The position numbers and the translations under genes were made by a program. A DNA stretch of 64,000 nt. It comes from G965247775 sp965247775 (GTDB lineage: Bacteria > Chloroflexota > Dehalococcoidia > Bin125). The stretch spans positions 1,488,001-1,552,000 of the forward strand of contig OZ252031.1 in NCBI GenBank assembly GCA_965247775.1, given 5' to 3'. The notes beneath the pieces are model-generated. The model saw only the letters and a program-made list of their open reading frames with translations, made no database searches and was not told the DNA's origin. This document shows, piece after piece, positions 29,838 through 38,201 of the stretch (positions are counted from its first letter, which is position 1; each line of letters opens with the position of its first letter).

Positions 29838-30354
29838 TCGGCACCGGATGCTTTAGCGCCTGCTCCGCGTAGCACCCCCCCGACGCGTTCCGCAGCACCG
29901 CCGCCACCAGCGCCGGATCATCATCCGACTCCACCTCCACCCACGTCTCCACCCCTTCCATCCGCGTCTCCCGCGTCTGCCGGTAGATCGACCCCGTGAT
30001 CTTCCACGTTCCCTCGATCCGCATCGACGCCGACCGCAACGTCACTCCCAGCATCCGCGCGTACAGCGCGGCCTGCGTCAGGTGTCAAAACGCCGTGCCG
30101 GCGAGGAAGTACTGTAGTGGGTAGGGGGCCGTATCTTCCCCCCCGACCGCCCGCGGCTCATCCGACACGATGGTGTACGCGGACCCGCCGTCCCCGCTCA
30201 GCACTTCCGCTCCCCGCTGCGACACCTCCCGCACCGTGCCCCGCTTCAGCTGGGATCCCGCGCCCACCACCTGCGTGTCCGCCGACAGCGTAAACGTCGT
30301 CCCCACCGTCAGGTATTCGTCCAGCTTCCCCCGCAACTGCTCGCTGTCTGTCAT
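29740..30354 (-). CDS. OsmC family redox protein with in-frame TGA at the catalytic Cys position (probable selenoprotein)
   Basis: Read through the TGA at 30087-30085, the frame from ATG 30354 (GAGAGGAG upstream) encodes 204 residues in two adjoining open parts of one frame. Part 1 ends APYPLQYFLAGTAF; codon 90 is TGA; part 2 continues HLTQAALYARMLGVTLRSAS. In OsmC-family proteins the catalytic cysteine sits exactly here, at the start of the long central helix after P-x-x-x-x-L-x-x-L-A-x. The second, resolving cysteine is present at Cys161 in ASGGCYAEQALKHPVP. So only the peroxidatic residue is replaced by TGA, and a SECIS-like hairpin follows. Family role: reduction of organic peroxides or thiol chemistry. 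A Cys-to-stop mutation is the alternative reading. Confidence 0.7.
30051..30076 (-). promoter_or_regulatory. Candidate bacterial SECIS element
   Basis: On the minus-strand RNA CCGCGC (30071-30066) pairs perfectly with GCGCGG (30060-30055) around the pentaloop UGUAC, which has GU at its top. A lower three-pair stem (30076-30074 with 30053-30051) closes it after a small internal loop. Nineteen bases separate the UGA from the loop, within the usual 16-37 range. In GC-rich DNA such hairpins arise easily, so this supports but does not prove selenocysteine insertion. Confidence 0.5.
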
Positions 30355-30384
30355 CGCTCGGCGCTCCTCTCGCGCCGGCGCAGG

Positions 30385-30621
30385 CTAAGGCGCGCGGAAC
30401 CCCGCGTCGATGTGACTGTTGTCGCAGGTCGGCGTGTTCTTCGAGTCCCCACAGCGGCACAGCGCCACGCGCACCCCCTCCCGCATCAGCCTGCCCTCCC
30501 CGTCCCGCATCGACACCGCGCCGCGCACGTATCGGGGTCCGTCCCGCTGCACCGACACCCGCGCCCTGCGCGCCGGCGCCGCCGCTTCCGGCTCACCGCC
30601 GTCCCGACGTCGGTACTGCAA
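30385..30621 (-). CDS. CDGSH iron-sulfur domain protein
   Basis: 78 residues. The CDGSH-type 2Fe-2S motif reads LCRCGDSKNTPTCDNSHIDA: three Cys and one His in the C-x-C-x9-C-x3-H spacing, followed by GF. The strands before it (VSVQRDGPRYVRGAVSM) fit the usual N-terminal part. The first codon at 30621 is TTG without a clear Shine-Dalgarno sequence; a GTG at about residue 22 or 24 would still give a complete domain. It lies 30 bases upstream of the OsmC-like gene, in the same direction, which suggests a joint redox or peroxide function. Confidence 0.75.
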   Translation of the reverse strand: MQYRRRDGGEPEAAAPARRARVSVQRDGPRYVRGAVSMRDGEGRLMREGVRVALCRCGDSKNTPTCDNSHIDAGFRAP

Positions 30622-30691
30622 CGCCCGGCATAAGGACGCCCCGGCCCCAAAGGCCGGAGTCGCCCAAGCGGACAGCCCACGAGCAACTCGC

Positions 30692-30704
30692 TAGCGTCCC
30701 AAGG
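30692..30704 (+). promoter_or_regulatory. Leaderless-type promoter, TAGCGT-N7-ATG
   Basis: TAGCGT (30692-30697) is seven bases before ATG 30705. AAGG directly before the ATG is too close to act as a Shine-Dalgarno sequence. Confidence 0.45.
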
Positions 30705-32024
30705 ATGTCCCAGCGCCCCACCCCCGCGCAGATCCCCCGCCTCCTCGCCGGGCGGCGCGGCTACCTCGGCTGGTGGGTCGTCGGCGCTGTCGTCCTCGTC
30801 GCCTTCTCCCGCGTCGCCTTCTTCAACCCCATTCTCGGCATCTTCATCGACCCCCTCCAGGACGAATTCGGTTGGAGCCGCACCGAGATCGCCGGCGCCC
30901 TCAGCATCGGCACCCTGGTCGGCGCCTTCTCCTCCCCCCTCCTTGGCCGCTTCGTCGACCGCTACGGCGGCCGCCGCTTCATGGTCGTCGGCGTCCTCAC
31001 TATCGGCGTCCTCCTCCTTCTCCTCGCCCTCATCGACGCCCTCTGGCAGTTCTACATCCTCTTCGGCCTCGGACGCGCGATCGTCACCGGCGTCATCGAA
31101 ATCGCCATCGCCGTCACCGTCGCCAACTGGTTCATCCGCAACCGCGGTCGCGCGACCGGCCTCATGATGGTCGGCACCCGCGGCGGCATGGTCATCATGC
31201 CCCTCATCGTCCTCCTCTTCCTCTCCCTCGCCGACTGGCGCGCCGCCTTCGCCGCCCTCGGCCTCCTCATCCTCCTCTTCACCGTCCTCCCACCCTTCCT
31301 CTTCGTCCGCCGGCGCCCGGAAGACCTCGGCCTCGCGCCCGACGGCGACCCGCCCCTCCCAGCCACCGGCGCCCGCTCTCGACGCCGCTCCGCCAGCGCA
31401 AGCGACCCCCAATGGAGCGTGCGTCAGGCCATGCGCACCCGCGCCTTCTGGCTCCTCCTCTTCGGCACCAGCCAGCTCTTCTTCGCCGGCGGCGCCACCA
31501 ACCTCGCCCTCGTCTCCCACTTGGAGGACAACGGCCTCTCCCAGACCAGCGCCATTACCGTGGTGACGGTCTGGGCCGCCGTCGGCATCGTTGGCGGCGT
31601 GATCGGCGGCGAACTGCGCGAGCGCATCGGCGTCCGCTTCGCCCTCCCCCTGGTCATGCTCGGCTCTGCCGCCGGCGTAACCTGGCTCATCTTCGTCGAC
31701 CAGCCCTGGATGGCCTACGTCTTCGCCGCGTGGCAAGGCCTCTGGTTCGGCGCGATCCTCCCCCTCAATCAGATCGCCTTCGCCGATTATTTCGGCCGCT
31801 GGTCCATCGGCGCCATCCGCGGCGTCACCGCCCCGGTCCAGTTTGGCCTCAACGCCCTCGGCCCCATCGCCTCCGGCCTCGTCTTCGACGCCCGCGGCTC
31901 CTACGACCTCATCTTCGCCGTCTTCGCCGGCCTCTTGCTCTTCGGCGGCGTCCTCGTCGCGCTCGCCGGCCGCCCCCCGGACCCGCCCCCACCGCCGGCG
32001 GCGGACTTCGGCCCCGGCGCCTAG
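30705..32024 (+). CDS. MFS transporter (monocarboxylate/OFA-type)
   Basis: 439 residues and twelve membrane helices. GWWVVGAVVLVAFSRVAFFN then GIFIDPLQDEFGWSRTEIAG at the N-terminus, and LLGRFVDRYGGRRFMVVG as the helix 2-3 loop, are typical of oxalate/formate antiporter-like and monocarboxylate permeases of the major facilitator superfamily. A charged linker lies at about 210-240 between the two six-helix halves. Placed amid family III CoA-transferases, it is a good candidate for uptake of the carboxylic acid they activate; that is inference. Its stop overlaps the convergent CoA-transferase stop by four bases. Confidence 0.85.
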   Translation: MSQRPTPAQIPRLLAGRRGYLGWWVVGAVVLVAFSRVAFFNPILGIFIDPLQDEFGWSRTEIAGALSIGTLVGAFSSPLLGRFVDRYGGRRFMVVGVLTIGVLLLLLALIDALWQFYILFGLGRAIVTGVIEIAIAVTVANWFIRNRGRATGLMMVGTRGGMVIMPLIVLLFLSLADWRAAFAALGLLILLFTVLPPFLFVRRRPEDLGLAPDGDPPLPATGARSRRRSASASDPQWSVRQAMRTRAFWLLLFGTSQLFFAGGATNLALVSHLEDNGLSQTSAITVVTVWAAVGIVGGVIGGELRERIGVRFALPLVMLGSAAGVTWLIFVDQPWMAYVFAAWQGLWFGAILPLNQIAFADYFGRWSIGAIRGVTAPVQFGLNALGPIASGLVFDARGSYDLIFAVFAGLLLFGGVLVALAGRPPDPPPPPAADFGPGA

Positions 32025-33277
32025 AGGATCTGAACCACCGGCACCTCCACCGGATCGTTCCCGATCACCCCCGCCTCCGCCAGCGCCACCAGCTCCGACT
32101 CCTCCACCCCCAGCAAGCCCGTCAGGATCTCTCGGTTGTGCTGCCCGAAGTTCGGCGCCGGCGCCAGCACGCACGGCCCCGAGTCCGTCCAGCGCCACAC
32201 CCAGCCGTGCACCATCCAGGCCGCGTGGTCCGGGTCCGTGATCGGCTCGTAGTACCCCCGCGCATTCAGCTGCTCGTCCGCCAGCAGCTCCAGCATCGTC
32301 CACACCGGACCGGCCGCCACCCCGTGCGCCCGGCAAGCCGCGAACGCCTCCGCCTTCGTCAGCCCTCGCGTCCACTCCCCCACCCGCTCGTCCAGCCCCT
32401 CCCGATGCTCCCAGCGCCGGATCTGGTCCGCGTACTCCTCGCCACGCGCCCACGCCGGGTCCCCCATCGACGCCCGCAGCCCCTCCCATTGCGCGTCCGA
32501 CCCCACCGCGATCGCGATCCACGCGTCCTCACCAGCGCAGCGGTACGCGTTGTGCGGCGCCATCCAGTCGTGCCGGTTGCCCACGTGCTCCTGCAAGCGG
32601 CCGTTCATCGTCCAGTCCGCGAACATCTCGCCGATCAACGACGTCACGACCTCCCGCTGCGCCAGGTCGATCGTCACCCCCCGCCCCGTCCGTCGACGCT
32701 GGATCAACCCCGTCACCGCCGCCCCCGCCGCCGCCATCCCCGCGATCGGATCCCCGTACGAGATCCCCGTCTTGAACGGGATCCCGTCCCCGTACCCCGT
32801 CAACGACACCAGCCCCGACATCTGCTCGATGATCGGCCCGTACCCCACCGACAGCGCCTCCGGCCCCGTCTTCCCGAACCCCGCCATCGACACGATCACC
32901 AGGTCCTCGCGCTGCCCCCGCAGCCACGCCTCCGTCAGCCCCAGCTTGTCCATCACCTCCGCCCGGTAGTTCTCGATCACGATGTCAGACTGTGCCGCCA
33001 GCCGCCCGAACAGCTCCCGCCCCCGCTCCTGCGACAGGTCCAGGCTCAGCCCCTTCTTGTTCCGGTTGTACTCCTGGAAGTACGCCCCCGCGTTCCACCA
33101 CTGCTCGGTGATCTCCGGCGGCGGAAACAGCGTCCGCAGGTTGTCCCAGGCCCGCGGCGCCTCCACCTTGATCACCTCCGCGCCGTAGTCCGCCAGCAGC
33201 TTCGTCGCGTAGGGCCCGGCCCACATCATCGTCAGATCCGCGACCCGCACCCCTTCCAGCGGCTTCTTCGCCACCAT
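32021..33277 (-). CDS. CaiB/BaiF family III CoA-transferase (2)
   Basis: 418 residues. GVRVADLTMMWAGPYATKLL and YGAEVIKVEAPRAWDN begin the fold, NRNKKGLSLDL and NYRAEVMDKLGL follow, and KTGISYGDPIAGMAAAGAAV carries the catalytic Asp (YGD). The C-terminal half is complete to LGVEESELVALAEAGVIG. Start ATG 33277. It is read toward the MFS gene on the other strand, overlapping it by four bases. Same superfamily as its four neighbours but clearly diverged, so the five are probably not recent tandem copies. Substrate unknown. Confidence 0.9.
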   Translation of the reverse strand: MVAKKPLEGVRVADLTMMWAGPYATKLLADYGAEVIKVEAPRAWDNLRTLFPPPEITEQWWNAGAYFQEYNRNKKGLSLDLSQERGRELFGRLAAQSDIVIENYRAEVMDKLGLTEAWLRGQREDLVIVSMAGFGKTGPEALSVGYGPIIEQMSGLVSLTGYGDGIPFKTGISYGDPIAGMAAAGAAVTGLIQRRRTGRGVTIDLAQREVVTSLIGEMFADWTMNGRLQEHVGNRHDWMAPHNAYRCAGEDAWIAIAVGSDAQWEGLRASMGDPAWARGEEYADQIRRWEHREGLDERVGEWTRGLTKAEAFAACRAHGVAAGPVWTMLELLADEQLNARGYYEPITDPDHAAWMVHGWVWRWTDSGPCVLAPAPNFGQHNREILTGLLGVEESELVALAEAGVIGNDPVEVPVVQIL

Positions 33278-33347
33278 CAGCCCATCCCCCCCGCCATCCG
33301 CCCATCGCTCAGCATGAGCCCGAGTCCAGCATCAGCCCGGTCCAGCA

Positions 33348-34598
33348 TCAGATCGCGTCCAGTTCCCGCAGCCGCGTCAGGTCATCCCGCTCGAAGCCCA
33401 GCTCCTCCACCAGCACCTCAGCGTTGTGCTCCCCCAAGCGCGGCGCCCGACCCTGCCGCCACCCATGCGCCGACGCCAGCCACAGATGCGCCGGGAAGAT
33501 CAATGGCCCCGCCTCCGGGTGCTCGTCGTGCTGCAAGTAGTGTCGCACCGCCAGCTGCTCCGACTCCACGAGGTCCTCGATCGTCGCCACGTAGGCGCCC
33601 GGGAACTGATGCGCCATCGCGATCTGGTGCACCTCCTTCCGCGTCTTCCCACCGAACCAGCCGTACATGATCGCCTGCAAGATGTCGTCCTGCGCCAACC
33701 GTTCGATCGGATCGTTGAACGGCGCCTCCGACAGCTCCGAGATCCCTGTCGCGACGGCCATGCGGGCATAGTTGCGCGGCAGGATGCACATCCCCGCGTA
33801 CCCGTCCAGGCACGGATAGATCCCCCACACGGCGCTCAGCATGTTCCCCAGCCGCCCCCGGAACTCCTCGCCGTACTGCGCCGTGTGGCTCGCGTACAGC
33901 TCCAGCATCGACGCGAACGTCTCCTGCGCCGAGATGTCCAGGTGCGTCCCCTCCCCGTGTTGCAACGCCCCGAAGTACGCCGTCTGCGTCGCCGTGAACG
34001 CGTGCAGCCCCGCCTGGTAGCTCGGCTGCGACCCCCCGCTCTTCAGCGGCTCCCGGTTCGGGTCCCCCGTCAGCCCCATCTGCCCGCTCAGCGCGTACAG
34101 GGTCAGCTCCGTCGCCGGCAGATGCGCGTACGGACCGCTCTGCCCGAACGGCGTTACCGACACCAGCACCAGCTCGGGCTTCCCCTCCCGCAGCGTCTCG
34201 TACCCCAGCCCCAGCCCCTCTAGCTGCCCGCCCGGAAACGACTCGATCACGATCTCCGCCCCCGCCGCCAATCGACACAGGATCGCCCGTCCGTCCGACA
34301 CCTCCAGGTTCAGCGTGATCCCCCGCTTGTTCGTGTTCAGGTACAGGTAGAGCCCGCTCCTCTCGTCGTCCGGCTCATCCCCCGGCCACGGCCCCGCCAT
34401 CCGCGACACGTCCCCCCGCGGCGGCTCCACCTTGACCACGTCCGCCCCCAGCGCCGCCAGCCACTTCCCCGCGTACGGCCCCGCGATCCCCTCCGACAGG
34501 TCCAGCACCCGCACCCCCGCCATCGGCAGATCGAGATCGGCCCCCGTATCGGCCACGTGCGCTGCGTCCACCCGGCAGTCCCCTCGTCCCGGCCACAT
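33348..34598 (-). CDS. CaiB/BaiF family protein (3), catalytic Asp not conserved
   Basis: 416 residues. GVRVLDLSEGIAGPYAGKWL and GADVVKVEPPRGDVSRMAGP open the fold, NTNKRGITLNL and EGLGLGYETLREG follow. At the position where active members have G-D the text is GGSQPSYQAGLHAF, so the nucleophilic Asp is replaced by Ser. It may not work as a CoA-transferase through an aspartyl intermediate; a structural or subunit role is possible. The start is uncertain: ATG 34598 gives a 25-residue extension without homology, and the conserved part begins at about residue 26. Divergent from gene (4). Confidence 0.85.
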   Translation of the reverse strand: MWPGRGDCRVDAAHVADTGADLDLPMAGVRVLDLSEGIAGPYAGKWLAALGADVVKVEPPRGDVSRMAGPWPGDEPDDERSGLYLYLNTNKRGITLNLEVSDGRAILCRLAAGAEIVIESFPGGQLEGLGLGYETLREGKPELVLVSVTPFGQSGPYAHLPATELTLYALSGQMGLTGDPNREPLKSGGSQPSYQAGLHAFTATQTAYFGALQHGEGTHLDISAQETFASMLELYASHTAQYGEEFRGRLGNMLSAVWGIYPCLDGYAGMCILPRNYARMAVATGISELSEAPFNDPIERLAQDDILQAIMYGWFGGKTRKEVHQIAMAHQFPGAYVATIEDLVESEQLAVRHYLQHDEHPEAGPLIFPAHLWLASAHGWRQGRAPRLGEHNAEVLVEELGFERDDLTRLRELDAI

Positions 34599-34692
34599 CC
34601 GGACCCGTCACCGCGCTCGGCGCGCCAGAGTCTACGCATGGCCCCCAGGCGAGTCCAGTGAAGGACGCCCCGCTCGCCCACGCCCCCTCGCC

Positions 34693-34709
34693 CTGGTACA
34701 ACTCCCCAC
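34693..34709 (+). promoter_or_regulatory. Possible leaderless promoter, TACAAC-N7-GTG
   Basis: The element GGTACAACT ends a few bases before GTG 34710; the last base of the hexamer deviates from T. No Shine-Dalgarno sequence is present. It lies in the 111-base divergent gap between CoA-transferase genes (3) and (4). Confidence 0.35.
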
Positions 34710-35984
34710 GTGACTGCGCCACCCTCCACCCCAATCCCCGCACGCGACACCGGCGGCGGCGACCTCCTCCGCGGCCTTCGCGTCGTCGAGCACGCCCAGG
34801 GCGTCGCCGCCCCCTTCGCCGCCAAGATCCTCGCCGACTTCGGCGCCGGCGTTGTCAAGATCGAACCCCCCACCGGTGACGCCACCCGCCGCGACGGCCC
34901 CTTCCCCCACGGCCTCCCCCACCGCGAAACCTCCGCCGTCTTCCTCCAGCACAACACCAGCAAGCGCAGCGTCCGTCTCGACACCACCACCGGCGCCGGC
35001 CGCCGCCTCCTCGATGCCCTCCTCCAGGACGCCCACGTCTTCCTCTCCGACCTCACCCTGGCCCGTGCCACGCCCCTCGCCCTCGACCCCCCCACCCTGC
35101 ACGCCCACCACCCCCGCCTCCTCGTCGCCGCCGTCACCCCCTACGGTCTCCAAGGACCCGACGCCGAGATCCCCGCCACCCCCCTCACCGTCGCCCACCG
35201 CTCCGCCAGCGCCTACAACCTCGTCAACGTCTTCGGCACCACCTTCGGCCCGCCCCTCCCCCTCGGCGGTCGCGCCTTCGAGGCCGACGCCGGCCTCGCC
35301 GCCGCCCTCGCCATCGTGGCCGCCCTCCTCGCCCGCGACGACAACGGCCTGCCGCCGTCCCAGCTCATCGACGTCGCCCTCCAGGACGCCCTCACCTCCC
35401 TCGATCGCGTCGACAACTCCATCGCCGTCAACGGCCCCACTCCTCCCTCCAACTTCGTCATCGCCCACGACGCCCGCCTCCCCTGTAAGGACGGCCTGCT
35501 CATCGTCACCGCCGGCCCACCCCACCAGTGGCGCGCCCTCATCCGCCTCATCGGCGACCCCCCCTGGGCCTTCGATGCCCAGGGCGAACTCCTCCCCCGC
35601 AAGCAGATCCGCGCGCGTGTCCGCGAGACCCTCGGCCGCTGGGCGGCCGATCGCACCCGGGCCGAGGTCTACCGGGCCACCCAGGAAGCGGGCGCCCCCA
35701 CCGGCCCCGTCCTCACCCCCAGCGAGGTCTTGGACTCCGCCCAACAGCGCGCCCGCGGCTTCTTCGAACCCCTCGATCACCCGCACGCCGGCCCCCTCCG
35801 CTACCCCCGCTTTGCCGCCCGCTTCCTCTCCCCATCCGCCGCGAACGGGAGCGACCCCCTCCCCGACAATGACGACGGCGCGCGCACCGCCGCGCCGCGG
35901 CTCGGGCAGCACACCGCCGCCCTCCTCGCCCCGCATCTCGCCCCCTGGAGCGCCGCCCAAGCCCGGCGCGCCGGGATCGCCTGA
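34710..35984 (+). CDS. CaiB/BaiF family protein (4)
   Basis: 424 residues. GLRVVEHAQGVAAPFAAKIL, FGAGVVKIEPPTGDATRRDG and NTSKRSVRLDT show the family III fold. At the catalytic position the text is GGRAFEADAGLAAALAIVAA, so by my hand alignment Glu replaces Asp, with an Asp two residues later. Activity is therefore uncertain. Compared with the others the N-terminal half is more diverged (DLTLARATPLALDPP). GTG 34710. The ATG of the next homologue overlaps its TGA by one base, so (4) and (5) are coupled and may form one heteromeric enzyme; that is inference. Confidence 0.8.
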   Translation: MTAPPSTPIPARDTGGGDLLRGLRVVEHAQGVAAPFAAKILADFGAGVVKIEPPTGDATRRDGPFPHGLPHRETSAVFLQHNTSKRSVRLDTTTGAGRRLLDALLQDAHVFLSDLTLARATPLALDPPTLHAHHPRLLVAAVTPYGLQGPDAEIPATPLTVAHRSASAYNLVNVFGTTFGPPLPLGGRAFEADAGLAAALAIVAALLARDDNGLPPSQLIDVALQDALTSLDRVDNSIAVNGPTPPSNFVIAHDARLPCKDGLLIVTAGPPHQWRALIRLIGDPPWAFDAQGELLPRKQIRARVRETLGRWAADRTRAEVYRATQEAGAPTGPVLTPSEVLDSAQQRARGFFEPLDHPHAGPLRYPRFAARFLSPSAANGSDPLPDNDDGARTAAPRLGQHTAALLAPHLAPWSAAQARRAGIA

Positions 35985-37234
35985 TGCCCCCGCGGCGCCC
36001 CTCGGGCCCCCTTGCCGGCCGCCGCATCGTCGACTTCACCTGGGCCTGGGCCGGCCCCTACGGCGCCATGCTCCTCGCCCTCCTCGGCGCGGACGTCATC
36101 AAGATCGAGAGCCGCACCCGCCTCGACCAGGCCCGTGTCGGCTCGCTTGCCCTCGGCCGCTTCAAGGGCACCGTCGACCAGCAACCCATGTTCAACGAAC
36201 TCAATCTGGGCAAACGCTCTCTGACCCTCAACTTCAAGGCCCCCGGCGCCACCGACGTCGTCCGCGACCTCCTCGCCGTCAGCGACGCCGCCATCGACAA
36301 CTTCCGCCCCGGCACCCTCGACAAGCTCGGCCTCGGCTACGACGCCATGCGCGCCCTCCGCCCCGACGCCATCCTCGTCTCCAGCAGCGCCCTCGGCGCA
36401 ACCGGCCCCGAGCGCGACTACGGCGGCTACGCCCCCACCTTCGCCGCCCTCGCCGGCCTCGTCGCCGTCAGCGGCCACCCTAACGCCGGCCCCATCCTCA
36501 TGGGCGGCACCATCGACCTCCGCGTCGGCACCGCCGCCGCCCTCGCCCTCCTCGTCGCCCTCCACCACCGGGACCGCACCGGCCGCGGCGCCTTCGTCGA
36601 CGCCTCCGCCCGTGACGCCGTCGCCATCCTCATCGGTGAGCAATTCCTAGGGGCGCAGTTCGCGGCCCAGCCGAACGGACCCCAGCAGGCGCCCCTCGGC
36701 AACGGCCATTCCTCCTACGCTCCGCATGGCATCTACCCTTGCCGCAACGACCCCGACGGCCACGAACGCTGGCTCGCCCTCGCCTGCCGCACTGACGCCG
36801 AGTGGGAGGCCTTCTGCCGGGCCAGCGGCCTCAGCGCCCTCACCATCGACGCCCGCTTCGCCACCGGCCTGGGCCGCTGGAAGAGTCGCCGGGCCCTGGA
36901 CCAGGCGATCGGCGACTGGACCCGCCTGCTCGACCCCGAGGACGCCGTCCAACGCCTCCTCGCCGCCGGTGTCCCCGCCAGCGCCTCCCGAACCCCCCAC
37001 CAGCTCTACGACTCCGACCACTTCCACGCGCGCGGCGGCCCCGTCCCCATCGCCCCCCCCACCTGGGATCCCCGCCGCGTCGTCCCCCCGCCGTGGCGCT
37101 TCTCCGTCACCCCCGCCTCGATCCCGGGGCCGGCCCCCCTCCTCGGCGCCGACAACCACGCCGTCCTCCGCGACCTCCTCCACTACGACGACGCCCGCAT
37201 TGCCCAGTTGGAGGAGAACGGCGCACTGGAGTGA
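35984..37234 (+). CDS. CaiB/BaiF family III CoA-transferase (5)
   Basis: 416 residues. GRRIVDFTWAWAGPYGAMLL and GADVIKIESRTRLDQAR begin the fold, NLGKRSLTLNF and NFRPGTLDKLGLGYDAM follow, and GGTIDLRVGTAAALALLVAL carries an Asp (ID-LRVG) at the catalytic position. The start ATG overlaps the stop of gene (4) (TGATG). The C-terminus is complete. Translational coupling to a homologue with an altered active site suggests a paired enzyme in which this is the active subunit, an inference from arrangement only. Confidence 0.88.
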   Translation: MPPRRPSGPLAGRRIVDFTWAWAGPYGAMLLALLGADVIKIESRTRLDQARVGSLALGRFKGTVDQQPMFNELNLGKRSLTLNFKAPGATDVVRDLLAVSDAAIDNFRPGTLDKLGLGYDAMRALRPDAILVSSSALGATGPERDYGGYAPTFAALAGLVAVSGHPNAGPILMGGTIDLRVGTAAALALLVALHHRDRTGRGAFVDASARDAVAILIGEQFLGAQFAAQPNGPQQAPLGNGHSSYAPHGIYPCRNDPDGHERWLALACRTDAEWEAFCRASGLSALTIDARFATGLGRWKSRRALDQAIGDWTRLLDPEDAVQRLLAAGVPASASRTPHQLYDSDHFHARGGPVPIAPPTWDPRRVVPPPWRFSVTPASIPGPAPLLGADNHAVLRDLLHYDDARIAQLEENGALE

Positions 37235-37301
37235 CGGCGCTCGGGTGACGCCCCCCGGCGGATGCGCCAGAATAAGGGGCAGGATCGTTCAGGAGGACCC
37301 C

Positions 37302-37616
37302 ATGCGCGTCACCACCCCCCCCCGCAATGCCCGCCGCGTCTGCATCGCCGGCCTCCTGACCGCGGCCCTCCTCCTCGCCCTCGTCGCCGCCTGGCCTGCC
37401 GACGCCCAGGCCGCCGCCGGTGCCGACGTTCCCGCCCAAGAGATCGTTCTCCCTCTCGCCGCCGCCGACGAAGGTGGCGGCGGCCTCTCCGGCGCCGGCG
37501 CCTCCGAGTGGCTCCCCTTCGCCATCGCTCTGGGCCCCGCCCTGCTCCTCATCGCTGGCATCCTCTGGATCACCTTCGCGATCGACCGCTACGAGGATTC
37601 GGACCCGGAGGAGTAG
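37302..37616 (+). CDS. Small secreted or membrane protein
   Basis: 104 residues with CAGGAGGACCCC before ATG 37302. An N-terminal signal-like helix (ARRVCIAGLLTAALLLALVA, about 10-29) ends in a possible AQA cleavage site. A second helix (WLPFAIALGPALLLIAGILW, about 70-89) is followed by a short acidic tail DRYEDSDPEE. So it is an exported protein held by one C-terminal membrane helix, with a glycine-rich middle. No family recognised. It stands alone between the CoA-transferase pair and the CinA-type gene. Confidence 0.55.
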   Translation: MRVTTPPRNARRVCIAGLLTAALLLALVAAWPADAQAAAGADVPAQEIVLPLAAADEGGGGLSGAGASEWLPFAIALGPALLLIAGILWITFAIDRYEDSDPEE

Positions 37617-37640
37617 GGCCTCGGCCCCCCGGAGCCCGAG

Positions 37641-38159
37641 TTGCGCAGCCCCGCCGTGTCGCCGCACCCTGAGGCCGCCCGCCTCGTCCATCTCCTGACC
37701 GCCCGCGGTTTCACCGTCGCCACCGCCGAAACCGACACCGGCGGCAGCATCGGCGCCGCCATCGTCGATGTCCCCGGCGCCAGCGCCGTCTTCCCCGGTG
37801 GCGTCACCGCCTACGCCAACCACCCCAAGCGCTCGCTCCTCGACATCCCCGAGGCCCTCCTCCACGACTACGGCGCCGTCAGCGAACAGGCCGTCGACGC
37901 CATGGCCCGCGGCGCCCGCCGCGCCTTCGCCTCCGACATCGCCCTCGCCGAATCCGGCATCACCGGCCCCGGCGGCGGCAACCCCGGCCGCCCCGTCGGC
38001 ACGGTCTGGATCGTCTGCCTCGGTCCCGGCGACCGCCGCGTCGCCGAACACCACCGCTGGCCCCACGACCGTGACGGCAACAAGGCCGCCACGCTCCACC
38101 GCGCCCTGCGCCTGCTCCGCGAAGCCGCCGAGAGTGCGGGCGCCCCTGCCTCCGCCTGA
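37641..38159 (+). CDS. CinA C-terminal domain protein (PncC-type amidohydrolase)
   Basis: 172 residues, the free-standing CinA/PncC domain that deamidates nicotinamide mononucleotide. FTVATAETDTGGSIGAAIVD matches the A-E-S-C-T-G-G block, although Cys is Asp here. GASAVFPGGVTAYANHPKRS, SEQAVDAMARGARRAFASDI and AESGITGPGGGNPGRPVGTV follow as in the family. TTG 37641 with CGGAG six bases upstream is the likely start; GTG 37656 is an alternative. The Cys-to-Asp change may matter for activity. Confidence 0.75.
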   Translation: MRSPAVSPHPEAARLVHLLTARGFTVATAETDTGGSIGAAIVDVPGASAVFPGGVTAYANHPKRSLLDIPEALLHDYGAVSEQAVDAMARGARRAFASDIALAESGITGPGGGNPGRPVGTVWIVCLGPGDRRVAEHHRWPHDRDGNKAATLHRALRLLREAAESAGAPASA

Positions 38160-38187
38160 CGGCGCTCCGGCTCCCCGCTCCGGCTGG

Positions 38188-38201
38188 TAGCCTCCCCCGG
38201 C
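38188..38201 (+). promoter_or_regulatory. Leaderless-type promoter, TAGCCT-N8-ATG
   Basis: TAGCCT (38188-38193) precedes ATG 38202 by eight bases; there is no Shine-Dalgarno sequence between them. Confidence 0.4.
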
